Of a stretch of DNA of 64,000 bases, positions 36,290 through 45,222 are shown piece after piece. Numbering within the stretch: position 1 is the first letter of the stretch; each line of letters starts with the position of its first letter. This stretch comes from Agrobacterium tumefaciens. GTDB taxonomy: Bacteria; Pseudomonadota; Alphaproteobacteria; Rhizobiales; Rhizobiaceae. The translations under genes and the position numbers were made by a program. The stretch covers positions 250,501 through 314,500 of the forward strand of contig NZ_JXQV01000006.1 in assembly GCF_000834635.1 (NCBI RefSeq), given 5' to 3'. A model generated the notes under the pieces. It did not search any database and was not told where the DNA came from. It saw only the letters and a list, made by a program, of their open reading frames with translations.

Positions 36290-38431
36290 TCAGCTGTTGC
36301 GAAGCCGACCTTGCATGAGGTCGATGACGGCACGGGCGGCTTCCAGCACGTTGGTGCCGGGGCCGAAGACGGCGGCTACGCCGTGGTCGAGGAGGTACTG
36401 ATAGTCTTGCCTCGGAACGACGCCGCCGACGATGACGATGACATTCTTTGCACCCTTTGCCTTGAGAGCCTCCACCAGTTGCGGGGCGAGCGTTTTGTGG
36501 CCGGCGGCCAGCGACGACATCCCGACGACATGCACCTTGTTCTTGACGGCGAGATCGGCGGCTTCGGCCGGTGTCTGGAACAAAGGACCGGCGATCACAT
36601 CAAAGCCGATATCGCCGAAGGCTGAGGCTATGATTTTTGCGCCGCGGTCATGCCCGTCTTGTCCCAGTTTGGCGACGAGCATTTTGGGCTGCCCGCCCAC
36701 GACCGTGGCCAGTTCTCCCAGCCGGGTACAGAGGGTCATATATTCCGGGTCGTTCTCATAGGCTGCGCCATAGACATCATGGACGACCTCGGGAACAGCG
36801 GCGTGGTCGCCAAACACGCTGCGCATCGCGTCGGAAATTTCTCCGACCGTTGCACGGGCGCGGGCGGCGTCGATTGCGGCTTCCAGCAGGTTGCCTTTGC
36901 CGGTTTGCGCAATCTGCGTGAGCACCGAGAGGGTGGCCTCCACCGTTTGCGCGTTGCGTTGACGGCGAACCGTTTCCAGACGCCTGATCTGTGCTGCGCG
37001 CACCGCGCTGTTGTCGATATCGAGAATGTCGATCGGGTCTTCGTTCTCCAGCCGGTACTTGTTCACGCCAACGATGATTTCCTCACCACGGTCCACTGCG
37101 GCCTGACGCCTTGTCGCGGCTTCTTCGATGAGGCGTTTGGGAAGACCGTCGTCCACGGCCTTGGTCATGCCACCGAGCGCCTCGACTTCTTCCATCAGCG
37201 CCCAGGCCTTTTCGGCAAGTTCGCTGGTGAGGCTTTCGACATAATAGGATCCTGCGAGCGGGTCGACCACCTTCGTCACGCCGGTTTCGTGCTGCAGGAT
37301 CAACTGCGTGTTGCGGGCGATGCGTGCTGAAAACTCGGTTGGCAATGCCATTGCTTCATCCAACGCATTGGTATGCAGCGATTGTGTTCCGCCCAGCACA
37401 GCCGACAGGGCTTCATAAGCCGTGCGGATGACGTTGTTGTAAGGATCCTGCTCCTGCAGGGAGACGCCTGACGTCTGGCAATGGGTGCGCAGCATCAGCG
37501 ATGCAGGTTTTTGCGGCTTGAATTCCTCCATGATGCGCGACCAGAGCAGCCGGGCTGCCCGCAATTTTGCCGCTTCCATGAAAAAGTTCATGCCGATGGC
37601 GAAGAAGAACGAGAGACGCCCGGCGAACTCATCGACATTCAGGCCCTTGGCGATGGCGGCGCGCACATATTCGCGGCCATCGGCCAAGGTGAAGGCGAGT
37701 TCCTGAACGAGCGTCGCACCCGCCTCCTGCATGTGATAGCCGGAGATCGAGATCGAGTTGAAGCGCGGCATTTCGCGCGCGGTGTATTCGATGATGTCGG
37801 CAATGATGCGCATGGAGGGTTCTGGCGGGTAGATATAGGTGTTGCGCACCATGAATTCTTTGAGAATGTCGTTCTGGATTGTGCCGGAGAGATCCGAAAT
37901 AGCGCAGCCTTGTTCTTCACCGGCAACGATAAAGCTTGCAAGAATGGGAATGACAGCACCATTCATGGTCATGGAGACGGACATGTCCTTAAGCGGAATG
38001 CCATCAAAGAGGATTTTCATGTCCTCGACGCTATCGATGGCGACACCAGCCTTGCCGACATCGCCTTCAACGCGCTCATGGTCACTGTCATAACCGCGAT
38101 GGGTGGCCAGATCGAAGGCGACGGAAAGGCCCTTCTGGCCAGCGGCCAGATTGCGCTTGTAGAAGGCGTTGGATTCTTCCGCAGTCGAAAACCCGGCATA
38201 TTGGCGGATTGTCCAAGGGCGACCGGCATACATGGTGGCGCGAGGCCCGCGCACGAAGGGCTTGAAGCCCGGCAGGCTATCGAGATGGGGAATGGTCTTC
38301 GTGTCGTCTGCCGTATAGAGCGGCTTGACGTCTATCCCTTCAGGGGTATGCCAGACAAGGCTGTCGGGGGAGCGTTTGAGTTCCTTCTCAGCAAGTCCCT
38401 GCCAGTCCTGTAGCGTCTTGTCGCCTGACAT
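36290..38431 (-). CDS. bhbA: Methylmalonyl-CoA mutase (adenosylcobalamin-dependent)
   Basis: A 713-residue enzyme that interconverts methylmalonyl-CoA and succinyl-CoA, linking propionyl-CoA and some amino-acid and polyhydroxybutyrate metabolism to the TCA cycle. The N-terminal barrel has [36 protein letters not shown] and MTMNGAVIP. The C-terminal cobalamin domain (about 580-710) has the axial-histidine motif [11 protein letters not shown]. It is full length for the single-chain catalytic type. I chose the ATG at 38431, preceded by GAGGAGAG, over an upstream start at 38458. It is a single gene. The symbol follows the Sinorhizobium homologue bhbA; scpA or mutB are synonyms. Confidence 0.93.
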   Translation of the reverse strand: MSGDKTLQDWQGLAEKELKRSPDSLVWHTPEGIDVKPLYTADDTKTIPHLDSLPGFKPFVRGPRATMYAGRPWTIRQYAGFSTAEESNAFYKRNLAAGQKGLSVAFDLATHRGYDSDHERVEGDVGKAGVAIDSVEDMKILFDGIPLKDMSVSMTMNGAVIPILASFIVAGEEQGCAISDLSGTIQNDILKEFMVRNTYIYPPEPSMRIIADIIEYTAREMPRFNSISISGYHMQEAGATLVQELAFTLADGREYVRAAIAKGLNVDEFAGRLSFFFAIGMNFFMEAAKLRAARLLWSRIMEEFKPQKPASLMLRTHCQTSGVSLQEQDPYNNVIRTAYEALSAVLGGTQSLHTNALDEAMALPTEFSARIARNTQLILQHETGVTKVVDPLAGSYYVESLTSELAEKAWALMEEVEALGGMTKAVDDGLPKRLIEEAATRRQAAVDRGEEIIVGVNKYRLENEDPIDILDIDNSAVRAAQIRRLETVRRQRNAQTVEATLSVLTQIAQTGKGNLLEAAIDAARARATVGEISDAMRSVFGDHAAVPEVVHDVYGAAYENDPEYMTLCTRLGELATVVGGQPKMLVAKLGQDGHDRGAKIIASAFGDIGFDVIAGPLFQTPAEAADLAVKNKVHVVGMSSLAAGHKTLAPQLVEALKAKGAKNVIVIVGGVVPRQDYQYLLDHGVAAVFGPGTNVLEAARAVIDLMQGRLRNS

Positions 38432-38648
38432 ACATCTCTCCTCTGCAACCAGTATCACCGCTTAGCGAACGGCGACATTTACCCTCACGAATGGACGCTA
38501 CCCGTCAGCGGCCACGTAGGACAATACTAGCCTGAACAGGTTACACAATCGCAACCATTGACGAAGTCCGATTTTAGAATGGGTTGAACTCACCGGTTTG
38601 GTGAGGCGGGTGGAGCCGTGCTACGGGAAATGAAAAGGGGATTACTGA

Positions 38649-39323
38649 ATGCGTGTTGCAATCGTCCTGCTCGCTGCCGGAACATCCAGCCGCACAGCGC
38701 AAAGTGGCTCTCACAAACTTCTGGCGGAGTTTGATGGCATTCCCTTGCTGCGCCAGATGGCGATGATTGCAGGGCAAAGCAACGCCTCCTCTGTGACGGT
38801 TGTCCTCGGGCACCGGCATGAGGAGCTTGGCGCTGTGCTTGATGGTCTTGATATAGCCCGGGTGGTCAACCCAAACCATGCGTCGGGGATGGCGAGTTCG
38901 ATTGCCGCAGGGCTATCTTCGCCGTTAGCCCAAGGCGCGGATGGGGTCATGGTGATGTTGGCGGACATGCCGAAGATTTCCAGCGAACACTTGAACCAAA
39001 TGATCTCGACTTTCGAGGAGGCGGAAAGGCTTGCAATTGTGCGGGCTGTCGCTGACGGCAAGCCCGGTAACCCGGTCATCCTGCCGCGCTCCATGTTTGA
39101 AGATCTTAGCCGACTTGAAGGAGACGTCGGCGCACGTGGTCTTATCAAGGCATCCGGTCTTCAGATCATCGATGTGGAGCTGGGGTCGGCTGCCCTGATG
39201 GATGTGGATACGCCGGAGGCGATTGCAAGCGCTGGCGGCGTTCTGGCCAAGCCCTCAAGCGTTGCGCTTCGACAGGCTCTTGTCACCGAAGCGCATTGTG
39301 GAAATGATTTCAGCCAGGATTGA
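38649..39323 (+). CDS. mocA: Molybdenum cofactor cytidylyltransferase-like protein (MocA family)
   Basis: A 224-residue nucleotidyltransferase that joins CTP (or GTP) to molybdopterin to make the dinucleotide cofactor for xanthine-oxidase-type enzymes. It shows the nucleotide-binding start VLLAAGTSSR followed by the lysine in SHKLLAEFDG, and VMLADMPKISSEHL with the metal-binding aspartate (about residue 103). KPGNPVILPRSMF and a late DVDTPE match the family. Its neighbourhood (XdhC-like maturation genes and paoABC) supports a role in supplying molybdopterin cytosine dinucleotide to PaoC. Its 3' end overlaps the convergent XdhC gene by 69 bp. Confidence 0.85.
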   Translation: MRVAIVLLAAGTSSRTAQSGSHKLLAEFDGIPLLRQMAMIAGQSNASSVTVVLGHRHEELGAVLDGLDIARVVNPNHASGMASSIAAGLSSPLAQGADGVMVMLADMPKISSEHLNQMISTFEEAERLAIVRAVADGKPGNPVILPRSMFEDLSRLEGDVGARGLIKASGLQIIDVELGSAALMDVDTPEAIASAGGVLAKPSSVALRQALVTEAHCGNDFSQD

Positions 39324-39959
39324 AACCGCGATTTCAGCGGGGCTGACTGCACCGATGTTCAGGCCTACCGGCCCATGGATGCGCTGCAGGTCAGGCTCGC
39401 CAAATCCCTGAGCGGCCAACCTTTTCAGCCGCGCCTCGTGCGTTTTTTGCCCACCAAGAGCGCCCACATAAAAGCAACCTTTCCGAAGGGCATCCATCAA
39501 GGCGAAGTCATCGATCTTGGGATCATGGGTCAAGGCGACCACGGCCGTGTGCCGGTCAAGCGGTCGTGTCTGCAGCACATCTTCAGGCCAATCGGCAATG
39601 AGGTCGGTGCTGGCAAAGCGTTCTGGTGTGGCAAATGCGGTGCGCGGATCGATCACGACGACATCAAGGCCCGTCAGCTTTGCCATATGCACCAAGGTCT
39701 GGCTGATATGGACCGCACCGATGATGACGATGCGTGGCGAGGGAACATAGACATTGATAAAATGATCGATGCCCGCAAGCGTGATGCCAGAGGACTTCCG
39801 GGACTGGAGGGCGGTCGCAACGGCCTCACCCAGAGCACCGGATGGTATAGCTTCCGAGGCAATAACTTCGACGGCACCGCTTTGAAGATTGGTCACGGTG
39901 GCCACTGGCACGCGGTTGCTGCGCAGGGCGTTGAGGGTCTCAAGTGTTGCGGCATCCAT
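39255..39959 (-). CDS. XdhC/PaoD-like maturation factor, C-terminal Rossmann half
   Basis: A 234-residue protein with a short linker domain and an XdhC C-terminal Rossmann domain (RIVIIGAVHISQTLVHMA, then VVVIDPRTAFATPERF). VALTHDPKIDDFAL and CFYVGALGGQKTHEARLKRL follow, and the typical ending is GLNIGAVSPAEIAVSILAEI. XdhC-type chaperones bind the sulfurated molybdenum cofactor and insert it into apo-enzyme; PaoD does this for PaoABC. In many bacteria the two halves are one protein. Here the start codon overlaps the stop of the N-terminal half (TAATG), so the two are co-translated. Its 3' end overlaps mocA on the opposite strand. Confidence 0.85.
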   Translation of the reverse strand: MDAATLETLNALRSNRVPVATVTNLQSGAVEVIASEAIPSGALGEAVATALQSRKSSGITLAGIDHFINVYVPSPRIVIIGAVHISQTLVHMAKLTGLDVVVIDPRTAFATPERFASTDLIADWPEDVLQTRPLDRHTAVVALTHDPKIDDFALMDALRKGCFYVGALGGQKTHEARLKRLAAQGFGEPDLQRIHGPVGLNIGAVSPAEIAVSILAEIISTMRFGDKSLSKRNA

Positions 39960-40300
39960 TAGTGAAGTTTCTCCACATAGACTCGGATGCGGCCACCGCA
40001 GGACAAGCCAACCGACCAGGCCGTCTGGTCCGCCACGCCGAAGTCGAGCATTCTGGGCTGTCCTTCCTCAATAACATCGAGTGCGGCGGAGATAACTGCA
40101 CCCTCGACGCATCCGCCTGAAACGGACCCTTCGAAGTGGCCGTCCGCGTCGATCACGAGATGACTTCCGACCGGCCTTGGCGCCGAGCCCCAGGTTTCGA
40201 TAACAGTTGCGATGGCGACTGCTCGCCCTTGGGCTTGCCATTCCTGTGCACGCACCAACGGGTCATTGAGAGAATGGGTGTCTTTGCTGTCAGCCGTCAT
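39959..40300 (-). CDS. XdhC/CoxI-like maturation factor, N-terminal half
   Basis: A 113-residue protein equal to the XdhC_CoxI N-terminal domain: AIATVIETWGSAPRPVGSHL, then the cysteine-bearing SVSGGCVEGAVI (about residue 67), then FGVADQTAWSVGLSCGGRI. These cysteines are implicated in holding the cofactor in this family. The ATG at 40300 is preferred over 40318. Stop and start overlap with the C-terminal half, giving a split version of the usual 300-residue chaperone. It probably serves PaoC together with MocA. Confidence 0.83.
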   Translation of the reverse strand: MTADSKDTHSLNDPLVRAQEWQAQGRAVAIATVIETWGSAPRPVGSHLVIDADGHFEGSVSGGCVEGAVISAALDVIEEGQPRMLDFGVADQTAWSVGLSCGGRIRVYVEKLH

Positions 40301-40348
40301 CAGTTTTCCTGCCCCCAAAAGTGGGCTTTGCCATTTATCTCGAACGCT

Positions 40349-40924
40349 TCATTGCTCTGCCTTGTCTGGTTGTGGCTGTGGAGTCGTTCGGATGCCGAAC
40401 AGATTGTAACGGTTCGGGTCACCCCGTTCCTGTCTGTATTTCAGCGTTGCCTCTCCGAAAGCGATCTCCATATCCAGCCCAGATGCCAGAACCGTCTCTA
40501 AATCCTTGAGCGGCATATTCGTTCCGAGCAGTGAATAGACGATGTTGGCAGCGCGCGCGGCTAGCACCTGACGTGACAGAACCGAACCGAAATTGAGTTT
40601 GATACGGAAGTTGTTCCACACGCCCGGTTCCACGCCCCGGATTTGCAGAAAAAGCGATGGTTTATGGCCCGTCTCCGCATAGTCTATGACGTAGGTGCAC
40701 TGCCATTCACCAGTTTCATACGCGGTGAACACGGGCTTTTCTGGCGACGAGAGGTCCGCAATGCCCAGGCACCGTTTTTCGTCGAAGCCAAAAAATGTCC
40801 TGACAGACGGGCTCCCCTGGACAGGGTGCCGTTGCGTCTTCGGCGATTGCGAGACGTGTAAAACCGTTGTGGGCCGCGTTTCAACGCCAAGCACAAACAG
40901 AGATATGATTGAGGCTAGAAGCAT
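40349..40924 (-). CDS. Hypothetical membrane-anchored or exported protein (possibly DUF6030)
   Basis: A 191-residue protein with a short hydrophobic N-terminus (MLLASIISLFVLGVE) that could be a signal anchor. The rest is soluble: FFGFDEKRCLGIADLSS, GEWQCTYVIDYAETG with a second cysteine, and a C-terminal region with YNLFGIRTTPQP. I recall rhizobial DUF6030 proteins of this size and form, but cannot confirm it. It lies upstream of the split XdhC genes on the same strand (48 bp gap) and is divergent from paoA. No link to molybdenum enzymes is evident. Confidence 0.6.
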   Translation of the reverse strand: MLLASIISLFVLGVETRPTTVLHVSQSPKTQRHPVQGSPSVRTFFGFDEKRCLGIADLSSPEKPVFTAYETGEWQCTYVIDYAETGHKPSLFLQIRGVEPGVWNNFRIKLNFGSVLSRQVLAARAANIVYSLLGTNMPLKDLETVLASGLDMEIAFGEATLKYRQERGDPNRYNLFGIRTTPQPQPDKAEQ

Positions 40925-41108
40925 TTGATCTAAAGGCCATCCGTGTGAACAACAACTGTACCCCGCCGTAGCATATGCACAAGTGAAACGATGACCGCGG
41001 AGTGGCAGTCGCCAACGGTCTTAGGGTTCAACTTTTCGTTTGTCGATGGCACCTTTGCGCTTGGACGCAGTTAGCCTTGCACCTCAAGCCATCGAAAAGG
41101 AGCGGGCC

Positions 41109-41744
41109 GTGCTCGACAGCGTCAGACTGGAACTTTCCCGACGAAACTTACTTATCTCCTCTGCCGCGACGATAGCGGCCACCGGCGTCGTCAAGAGCGC
41201 GGCGGCGCAAACTGCGGGGAGCCCCATGACACAATCATCCGAAGTCTCACTGACCGTGAATGGTCAGAACCATGTTTTGAACATGGATAACCGAACCACC
41301 TTGCTGGATGCGCTGCGCGAGCATCTTCATTTGACCGGCACGAAAAAGGGCTGCGATCACGGCCAGTGTGGCGCGTGCACAGTTCTGGTGGATGGAAAGC
41401 GGATCAATTCCTGTCTTTCGCTCGCCGTCATGCATGATGGCGATGAGGTGACCACAATCGAGGGTCTTGGCCAGCCGGGTGATTTGCACCCCATGCAGGC
41501 GGCTTTCGTCAAGCATGATGGTTTTCAGTGCGGTTACTGTACGCCGGGCCAGATTTGTTCCTCCATCGCCGTGCTGGAAGAGATCAAGGCCAACATTCCA
41601 AGCCATGTGACGGGCGATCTGACGGCAAAGACGCAGCTGACGGCAGATGAAGTTCGCGAGCGCATGAGCGGCAATATCTGTCGCTGCGGGGCCTACTCGA
41701 ACATTCTGGATGCCATTTCAGAAGTGGGAGGAATAAACGCATGA
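41109..41744 (+). CDS. paoA: Periplasmic aldehyde oxidoreductase, [2Fe-2S] subunit
   Basis: A 211-residue iron-sulfur subunit of a xanthine-oxidase-family aldehyde oxidase that detoxifies aromatic aldehydes in the periplasm. The twin-arginine signal ([10 protein letters not shown]) exports the folded trimer. The first cluster is in [16 protein letters not shown], and the second in [11 protein letters not shown] and [12 protein letters not shown]. These are near-identical in form to E. coli PaoA. I prefer the GTG at 41109 with AAAAGGAG eight bases ahead; in-frame TTG/ATG starts at 41040/41046 would give a longer leader like that of E. coli. The stop overlaps paoB (ATGA). Confidence 0.92.
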   Translation: MLDSVRLELSRRNLLISSAATIAATGVVKSAAAQTAGSPMTQSSEVSLTVNGQNHVLNMDNRTTLLDALREHLHLTGTKKGCDHGQCGACTVLVDGKRINSCLSLAVMHDGDEVTTIEGLGQPGDLHPMQAAFVKHDGFQCGYCTPGQICSSIAVLEEIKANIPSHVTGDLTAKTQLTADEVRERMSGNICRCGAYSNILDAISEVGGINA

Positions 41745-42691
41745 AAGCTTTCACCTATGAGCGAGCCTCTTCTGTCGAAGCCGCAGCCAAGGCTGTCGCA
41801 TCCAATCCCGGTGCCAAATTCATTGCGGGTGGCACAAACCTTCTCGACCTTATGAAGCTTGAGATCGAGACGCCGACCTATCTGATTGATGTGAACGGGC
41901 TCGAACTCGATAAGATCGAGGCAACTGCGGAGGGTGGCCTTCGCATCGGCGCACTGGTCAGGAACACAGATCTTGCAGCCGATGAAACGGTCCGCCGCGA
42001 CTATGGCCTGCTTTCGCGGGCGCTGGTGTCTGGCGCATCCGGGCAGTTGCGCAACAAGGCAACGACGGCTGGCAATCTCTTGCAGCGCACGCGCTGTCCT
42101 TACTTTTACGACACCAACCAGCCTTGCAACAAGCGCGCGCCTGGAAGCGGCTGTTCCGCCATTGGCGGCTATACCCGCCAGCTTGCCGTTGTTGGCGTTA
42201 GCGATGCCTGCATAGCAACGCATCCCAGCGACATGGCCGTTGCCATGCGCGCGCTTGATGCGACGATTGAAACGGTCAAAGCCGATGGGTCTCGTCGCTC
42301 CATTCCGATTGCGGATTTCTACCGTCTGCCGGGCGACACGCCGCATATCGATAACACGCTTGAAGCGGGTGAATTCATCACCTCGGTTCTATTGCCGCCA
42401 CCCGTTGGCGGTAAGCAGATTTACCGCAAGGTACGTGACCGTGCATCATACGCATTCGCGCTGATTTCTGTCGGTGCGATTATTCAGTCGGATGGAACCG
42501 GACGCGTTGCTGTGGGCGGTGTGGCCCATAAGCCGTGGCGTGTCGAGGCGGCTGAAAGCCAGTTGGCGGAAGGCGCGCGCGCGGCGACACAAGCCATTCT
42601 GGCAGATGCACGTCCCACAGAAGAGAACCGGTTCAAGATCGATCTTGTCGAGCGCACGCTTGGCGCCGTCCTGTCCGAAGCAAGGGGTTGA
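41741..42691 (+). CDS. paoB: Periplasmic aldehyde oxidoreductase, FAD/[4Fe-4S] subunit
   Basis: A 316-residue flavin subunit. It has the FAD-binding [13 protein letters not shown] (about residues 28-40) and [15 protein letters not shown]. The Pao-specific insertion carrying an extra [4Fe-4S] cluster contains the cysteines in [20 protein letters not shown] and the next GCSAIGG, followed by [16 protein letters not shown]. The length equals that of E. coli PaoB (318). It overlaps paoA by 4 bp and lies 3 bp before paoC, so it is a tight operon. It passes electrons from the molybdenum centre to FAD. Confidence 0.93.
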   Translation: MKAFTYERASSVEAAAKAVASNPGAKFIAGGTNLLDLMKLEIETPTYLIDVNGLELDKIEATAEGGLRIGALVRNTDLAADETVRRDYGLLSRALVSGASGQLRNKATTAGNLLQRTRCPYFYDTNQPCNKRAPGSGCSAIGGYTRQLAVVGVSDACIATHPSDMAVAMRALDATIETVKADGSRRSIPIADFYRLPGDTPHIDNTLEAGEFITSVLLPPPVGGKQIYRKVRDRASYAFALISVGAIIQSDGTGRVAVGGVAHKPWRVEAAESQLAEGARAATQAILADARPTEENRFKIDLVERTLGAVLSEARG

Positions 42692-42694
42692 GCG

Positions 42695-44893
42695 ATGAAA
42701 TTTGATACACCAGCAACCACCAATCCCATTGATCGCCTGAAAGTCGTTGGCCAGCCTATCCGCCGTATCGATGGTGAGCTGAAAACGACCGGCGGGGCGA
42801 AATACGCCTATGAGTGGCATGACGGAAACGTGCCCTATCTCTATGGATATCCGGTACACTCGGCAATTTCGAAAGGGCGCATCAAGTCCTTCAACCTGTC
42901 GGCGGCAAAAGCTTCCGAGGGTGTTGTAAGCGTCGTGACGAGCCTTGATGTTGGCAAGCGGGAGAAGGGCGAATACAACACCGCCACCCTGTTTGGCGGA
43001 GATGTGATCGAGCACTACCACCAGGCAATTGCCGTGGTTGTGGCGAAAACATTCGAGCAGGCACGTGCTGCTGCTGCCTTGGTCAAGGTTGATTACGCCG
43101 AGGAAAAGGGTGTTTTCGATCTTGAAGCCGAAAAGGGCAATGCTGAAAAGCCTGATGAATCCCAAAAGCCTGATACCTCAGTGGGCGACTTTGCTGCTGC
43201 CTTCCAATTAGCTGCCATCACAATCGACGAGACCTATACCACGCCGGATCAGTCTCACGCCATGATGGAGCCGCACGCGTCCATCGCCGCCTGGAATGGC
43301 GACGAGGTGACGGTTTGGACGTCAAGCCAGATGATCGACTGGTGGCGTTCGGACCTCGCGACGACGCTCGGGGTCGACAAGGAAAAGATCCACCTCATGT
43401 CGCCGTTTATCGGCGGCGGATTCGGCGGTAAGCTGTTTCTGCGCGCAGATGCGGTTCTGGCTGCTTTTGCGTCCAAGGCTGTCGGGCAGCCGGTGAAGGT
43501 GACATTGCCGCGGCCGATGATCGCGAACAACACAACGCACAGACCGGCAACCATCCAGCGCATCCGCATCGGTGCTGGTAACGATGGCAAGATCACCGCC
43601 ATCGGCCACGAAAGCTGGTCTGGGAACCTGCCTGACGGTGCGCCGGAAACGGCTGTGAACCAGACAAGACTGCTTTACGCCGGTGCAAACCGCATGACGG
43701 CGATGCGTCTTGCACAGCTGGATTTGCCAGAGGGTAACGCCATGCGGGCGCCGGGTGAAGCGCCGGGCCTGATGGCGCTCGAAATCGCCATTGATGAAAT
43801 TGCTGAAAAGGTCGGGATGGATCCGGTCCAGTTCCGCATCGTCAATGACACGCAGGTCGATCCCGAAAACCCTGAACGTCCCTTTTCGCACAGGGACCTC
43901 ATTGGTTGCATGAACACCGGTGCCGAGAAGTTCGGCTGGTCTGAGCGTCCCAAGGTCGCGTCGCGCCGGGATGGGAAGTGGCTGATCGGCATGGGCGTTG
44001 CAGCGGCCTTCCGCGACAATCTCGTCCTGCCGTCTGCCGCAAGGGTAAAACTCGGCTCTGACGGTACCGTGACGGTCGAAACCGACATGACGGATATCGG
44101 TACCGGCAGTTACACTATCATCGCCCAAACCGCTGCCGAGATGATGGGCGTGACAGTCGACAAGGTTGCCGTGCAACTGGGCGATTCACGCTTTCCTATT
44201 TCCGCCGGTTCAGGCGGTCAGTTCGGTGCGAACTCCTCGACATCAGGCGTTTACGCAGCCTGTGTGAAACTGCGCGAAGCGATTGCCCAAAAGCTCGGCT
44301 TCAATTCGGACGATGCGCTGTTTGAAGATGGCATGGTCAAGTCCGGCAATCGGGCTGTTCCTCTTTCAGAAGCTGCGGGCACAGACGGGCTGGTGGGTGA
44401 AGACACGATGGAGTGGGGCGACCTCACGAAAACCCATCAGCAATCGACATTCGGCGCCCATTTCGTGGAAGTCGGTGTTGATAGCGCCACGGGCGAAATC
44501 CGCATCCGCCGTATGCTGGCGGTGTGTGCAGCAGGCCGTATTCTCAATCCGATCACCGCGCGCAGTCAGGTCATTGGTGCGATGACCATGGGTGCAGGTG
44601 GTGCGCTGATGGAAGAACTGGCCGTGGATACGCGCCGTGGTTTCTTCGTCAACCACGATCTCGCAGGATACGAGGTGCCCGTCCATGCGGACATTCCGCA
44701 TCAGGAGGTCATCTTCCTTGATGAGACCGACCCAATGTCTTCGCCCATGAAGGCAAAGGGTGTGGGTGAGCTGGGCCTCTGTGGCGTCTCGGCCGCAATC
44801 GCCAACGCGATCTATAATGCGACGGGCGTTCGTCTGCGCCATTACCCGATGACGTTGGATAAGCTGCTTTCCGGCCTACCCGAAGTGGCTTGA
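42695..44893 (+). CDS. paoC: Periplasmic aldehyde oxidoreductase, molybdenum cofactor subunit
   Basis: A 732-residue catalytic subunit, the same length as E. coli PaoC, binding the molybdopterin cytosine dinucleotide cofactor. It has DETYTTPDQSHAMMEPHAS, the FIGGGFGGKLFLRADA cofactor loop (about residue 235), RAPGEAPGLMALE (about 350), QFGANSSTSG (about 510) and the catalytic glutamate in KGVGELGLCG (about 690). It oxidises aldehydes to carboxylic acids. It needs the MocA and XdhC-like factors encoded just upstream for cofactor supply. Confidence 0.94.
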   Translation: MKFDTPATTNPIDRLKVVGQPIRRIDGELKTTGGAKYAYEWHDGNVPYLYGYPVHSAISKGRIKSFNLSAAKASEGVVSVVTSLDVGKREKGEYNTATLFGGDVIEHYHQAIAVVVAKTFEQARAAAALVKVDYAEEKGVFDLEAEKGNAEKPDESQKPDTSVGDFAAAFQLAAITIDETYTTPDQSHAMMEPHASIAAWNGDEVTVWTSSQMIDWWRSDLATTLGVDKEKIHLMSPFIGGGFGGKLFLRADAVLAAFASKAVGQPVKVTLPRPMIANNTTHRPATIQRIRIGAGNDGKITAIGHESWSGNLPDGAPETAVNQTRLLYAGANRMTAMRLAQLDLPEGNAMRAPGEAPGLMALEIAIDEIAEKVGMDPVQFRIVNDTQVDPENPERPFSHRDLIGCMNTGAEKFGWSERPKVASRRDGKWLIGMGVAAAFRDNLVLPSAARVKLGSDGTVTVETDMTDIGTGSYTIIAQTAAEMMGVTVDKVAVQLGDSRFPISAGSGGQFGANSSTSGVYAACVKLREAIAQKLGFNSDDALFEDGMVKSGNRAVPLSEAAGTDGLVGEDTMEWGDLTKTHQQSTFGAHFVEVGVDSATGEIRIRRMLAVCAAGRILNPITARSQVIGAMTMGAGGALMEELAVDTRRGFFVNHDLAGYEVPVHADIPHQEVIFLDETDPMSSPMKAKGVGELGLCGVSAAIANAIYNATGVRLRHYPMTLDKLLSGLPEVA

Positions 44894-44911
44894 AACCACC
44901 ACGTAAATGCG

Positions 44912-44940
44912 TGCCTCCCCAGTTCTATCTCGGGGAGGCA
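44912..44940 (+). terminator. Hairpin after the paoABC operon
   Basis: A 9-bp perfect stem (TGCCTCCCC with GGGGAGGCA) and an 11-base loop, 18 bp after the paoC stop. There is no clear T-run, so it may act as a terminator or a 3' stabiliser. Confidence 0.6.
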
Positions 44941-45222
44941 TGCTGCGTTTCGAGACAATTAAACTTTCGAATATTATAAAAGATAATTTGCTAACCATTG
45001 CCGCAACTGCACCGCAGGGATTCACTTTTCATTCAATGATTAGGCAGAATGATTACCGGTAGAATTGAATTCTTTGGGCATGATGCCCCAGTTTGTCCGA
45101 TCCCGTCTATCCACGTCAACCGTGGATATAAGCGCCGACATGGCTGCACCAAAAAATGAACCGCCCCCCACATTGTGGATGCGCACAAAGGTCGCGCACC
45201 AGTGTTGCCATGGATTTTTATC
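44941..45222. other. Intergenic region between paoC and the GAF-EAL gene
   Basis: No gene is seen; with the hairpin just before it, the gap is 329 bp. Bases 44955-45065 are AT-rich and may hold the promoter of the c-di-GMP genes. Confidence 0.5.

Noticed and set aside
37481-38413. A 310-residue plus-strand frame opposite the methylmalonyl-CoA mutase gene
   Set aside because: Composition is that of an antisense shadow (His/Gly/Arg-rich, no motifs), while the mutase is full length and well conserved.
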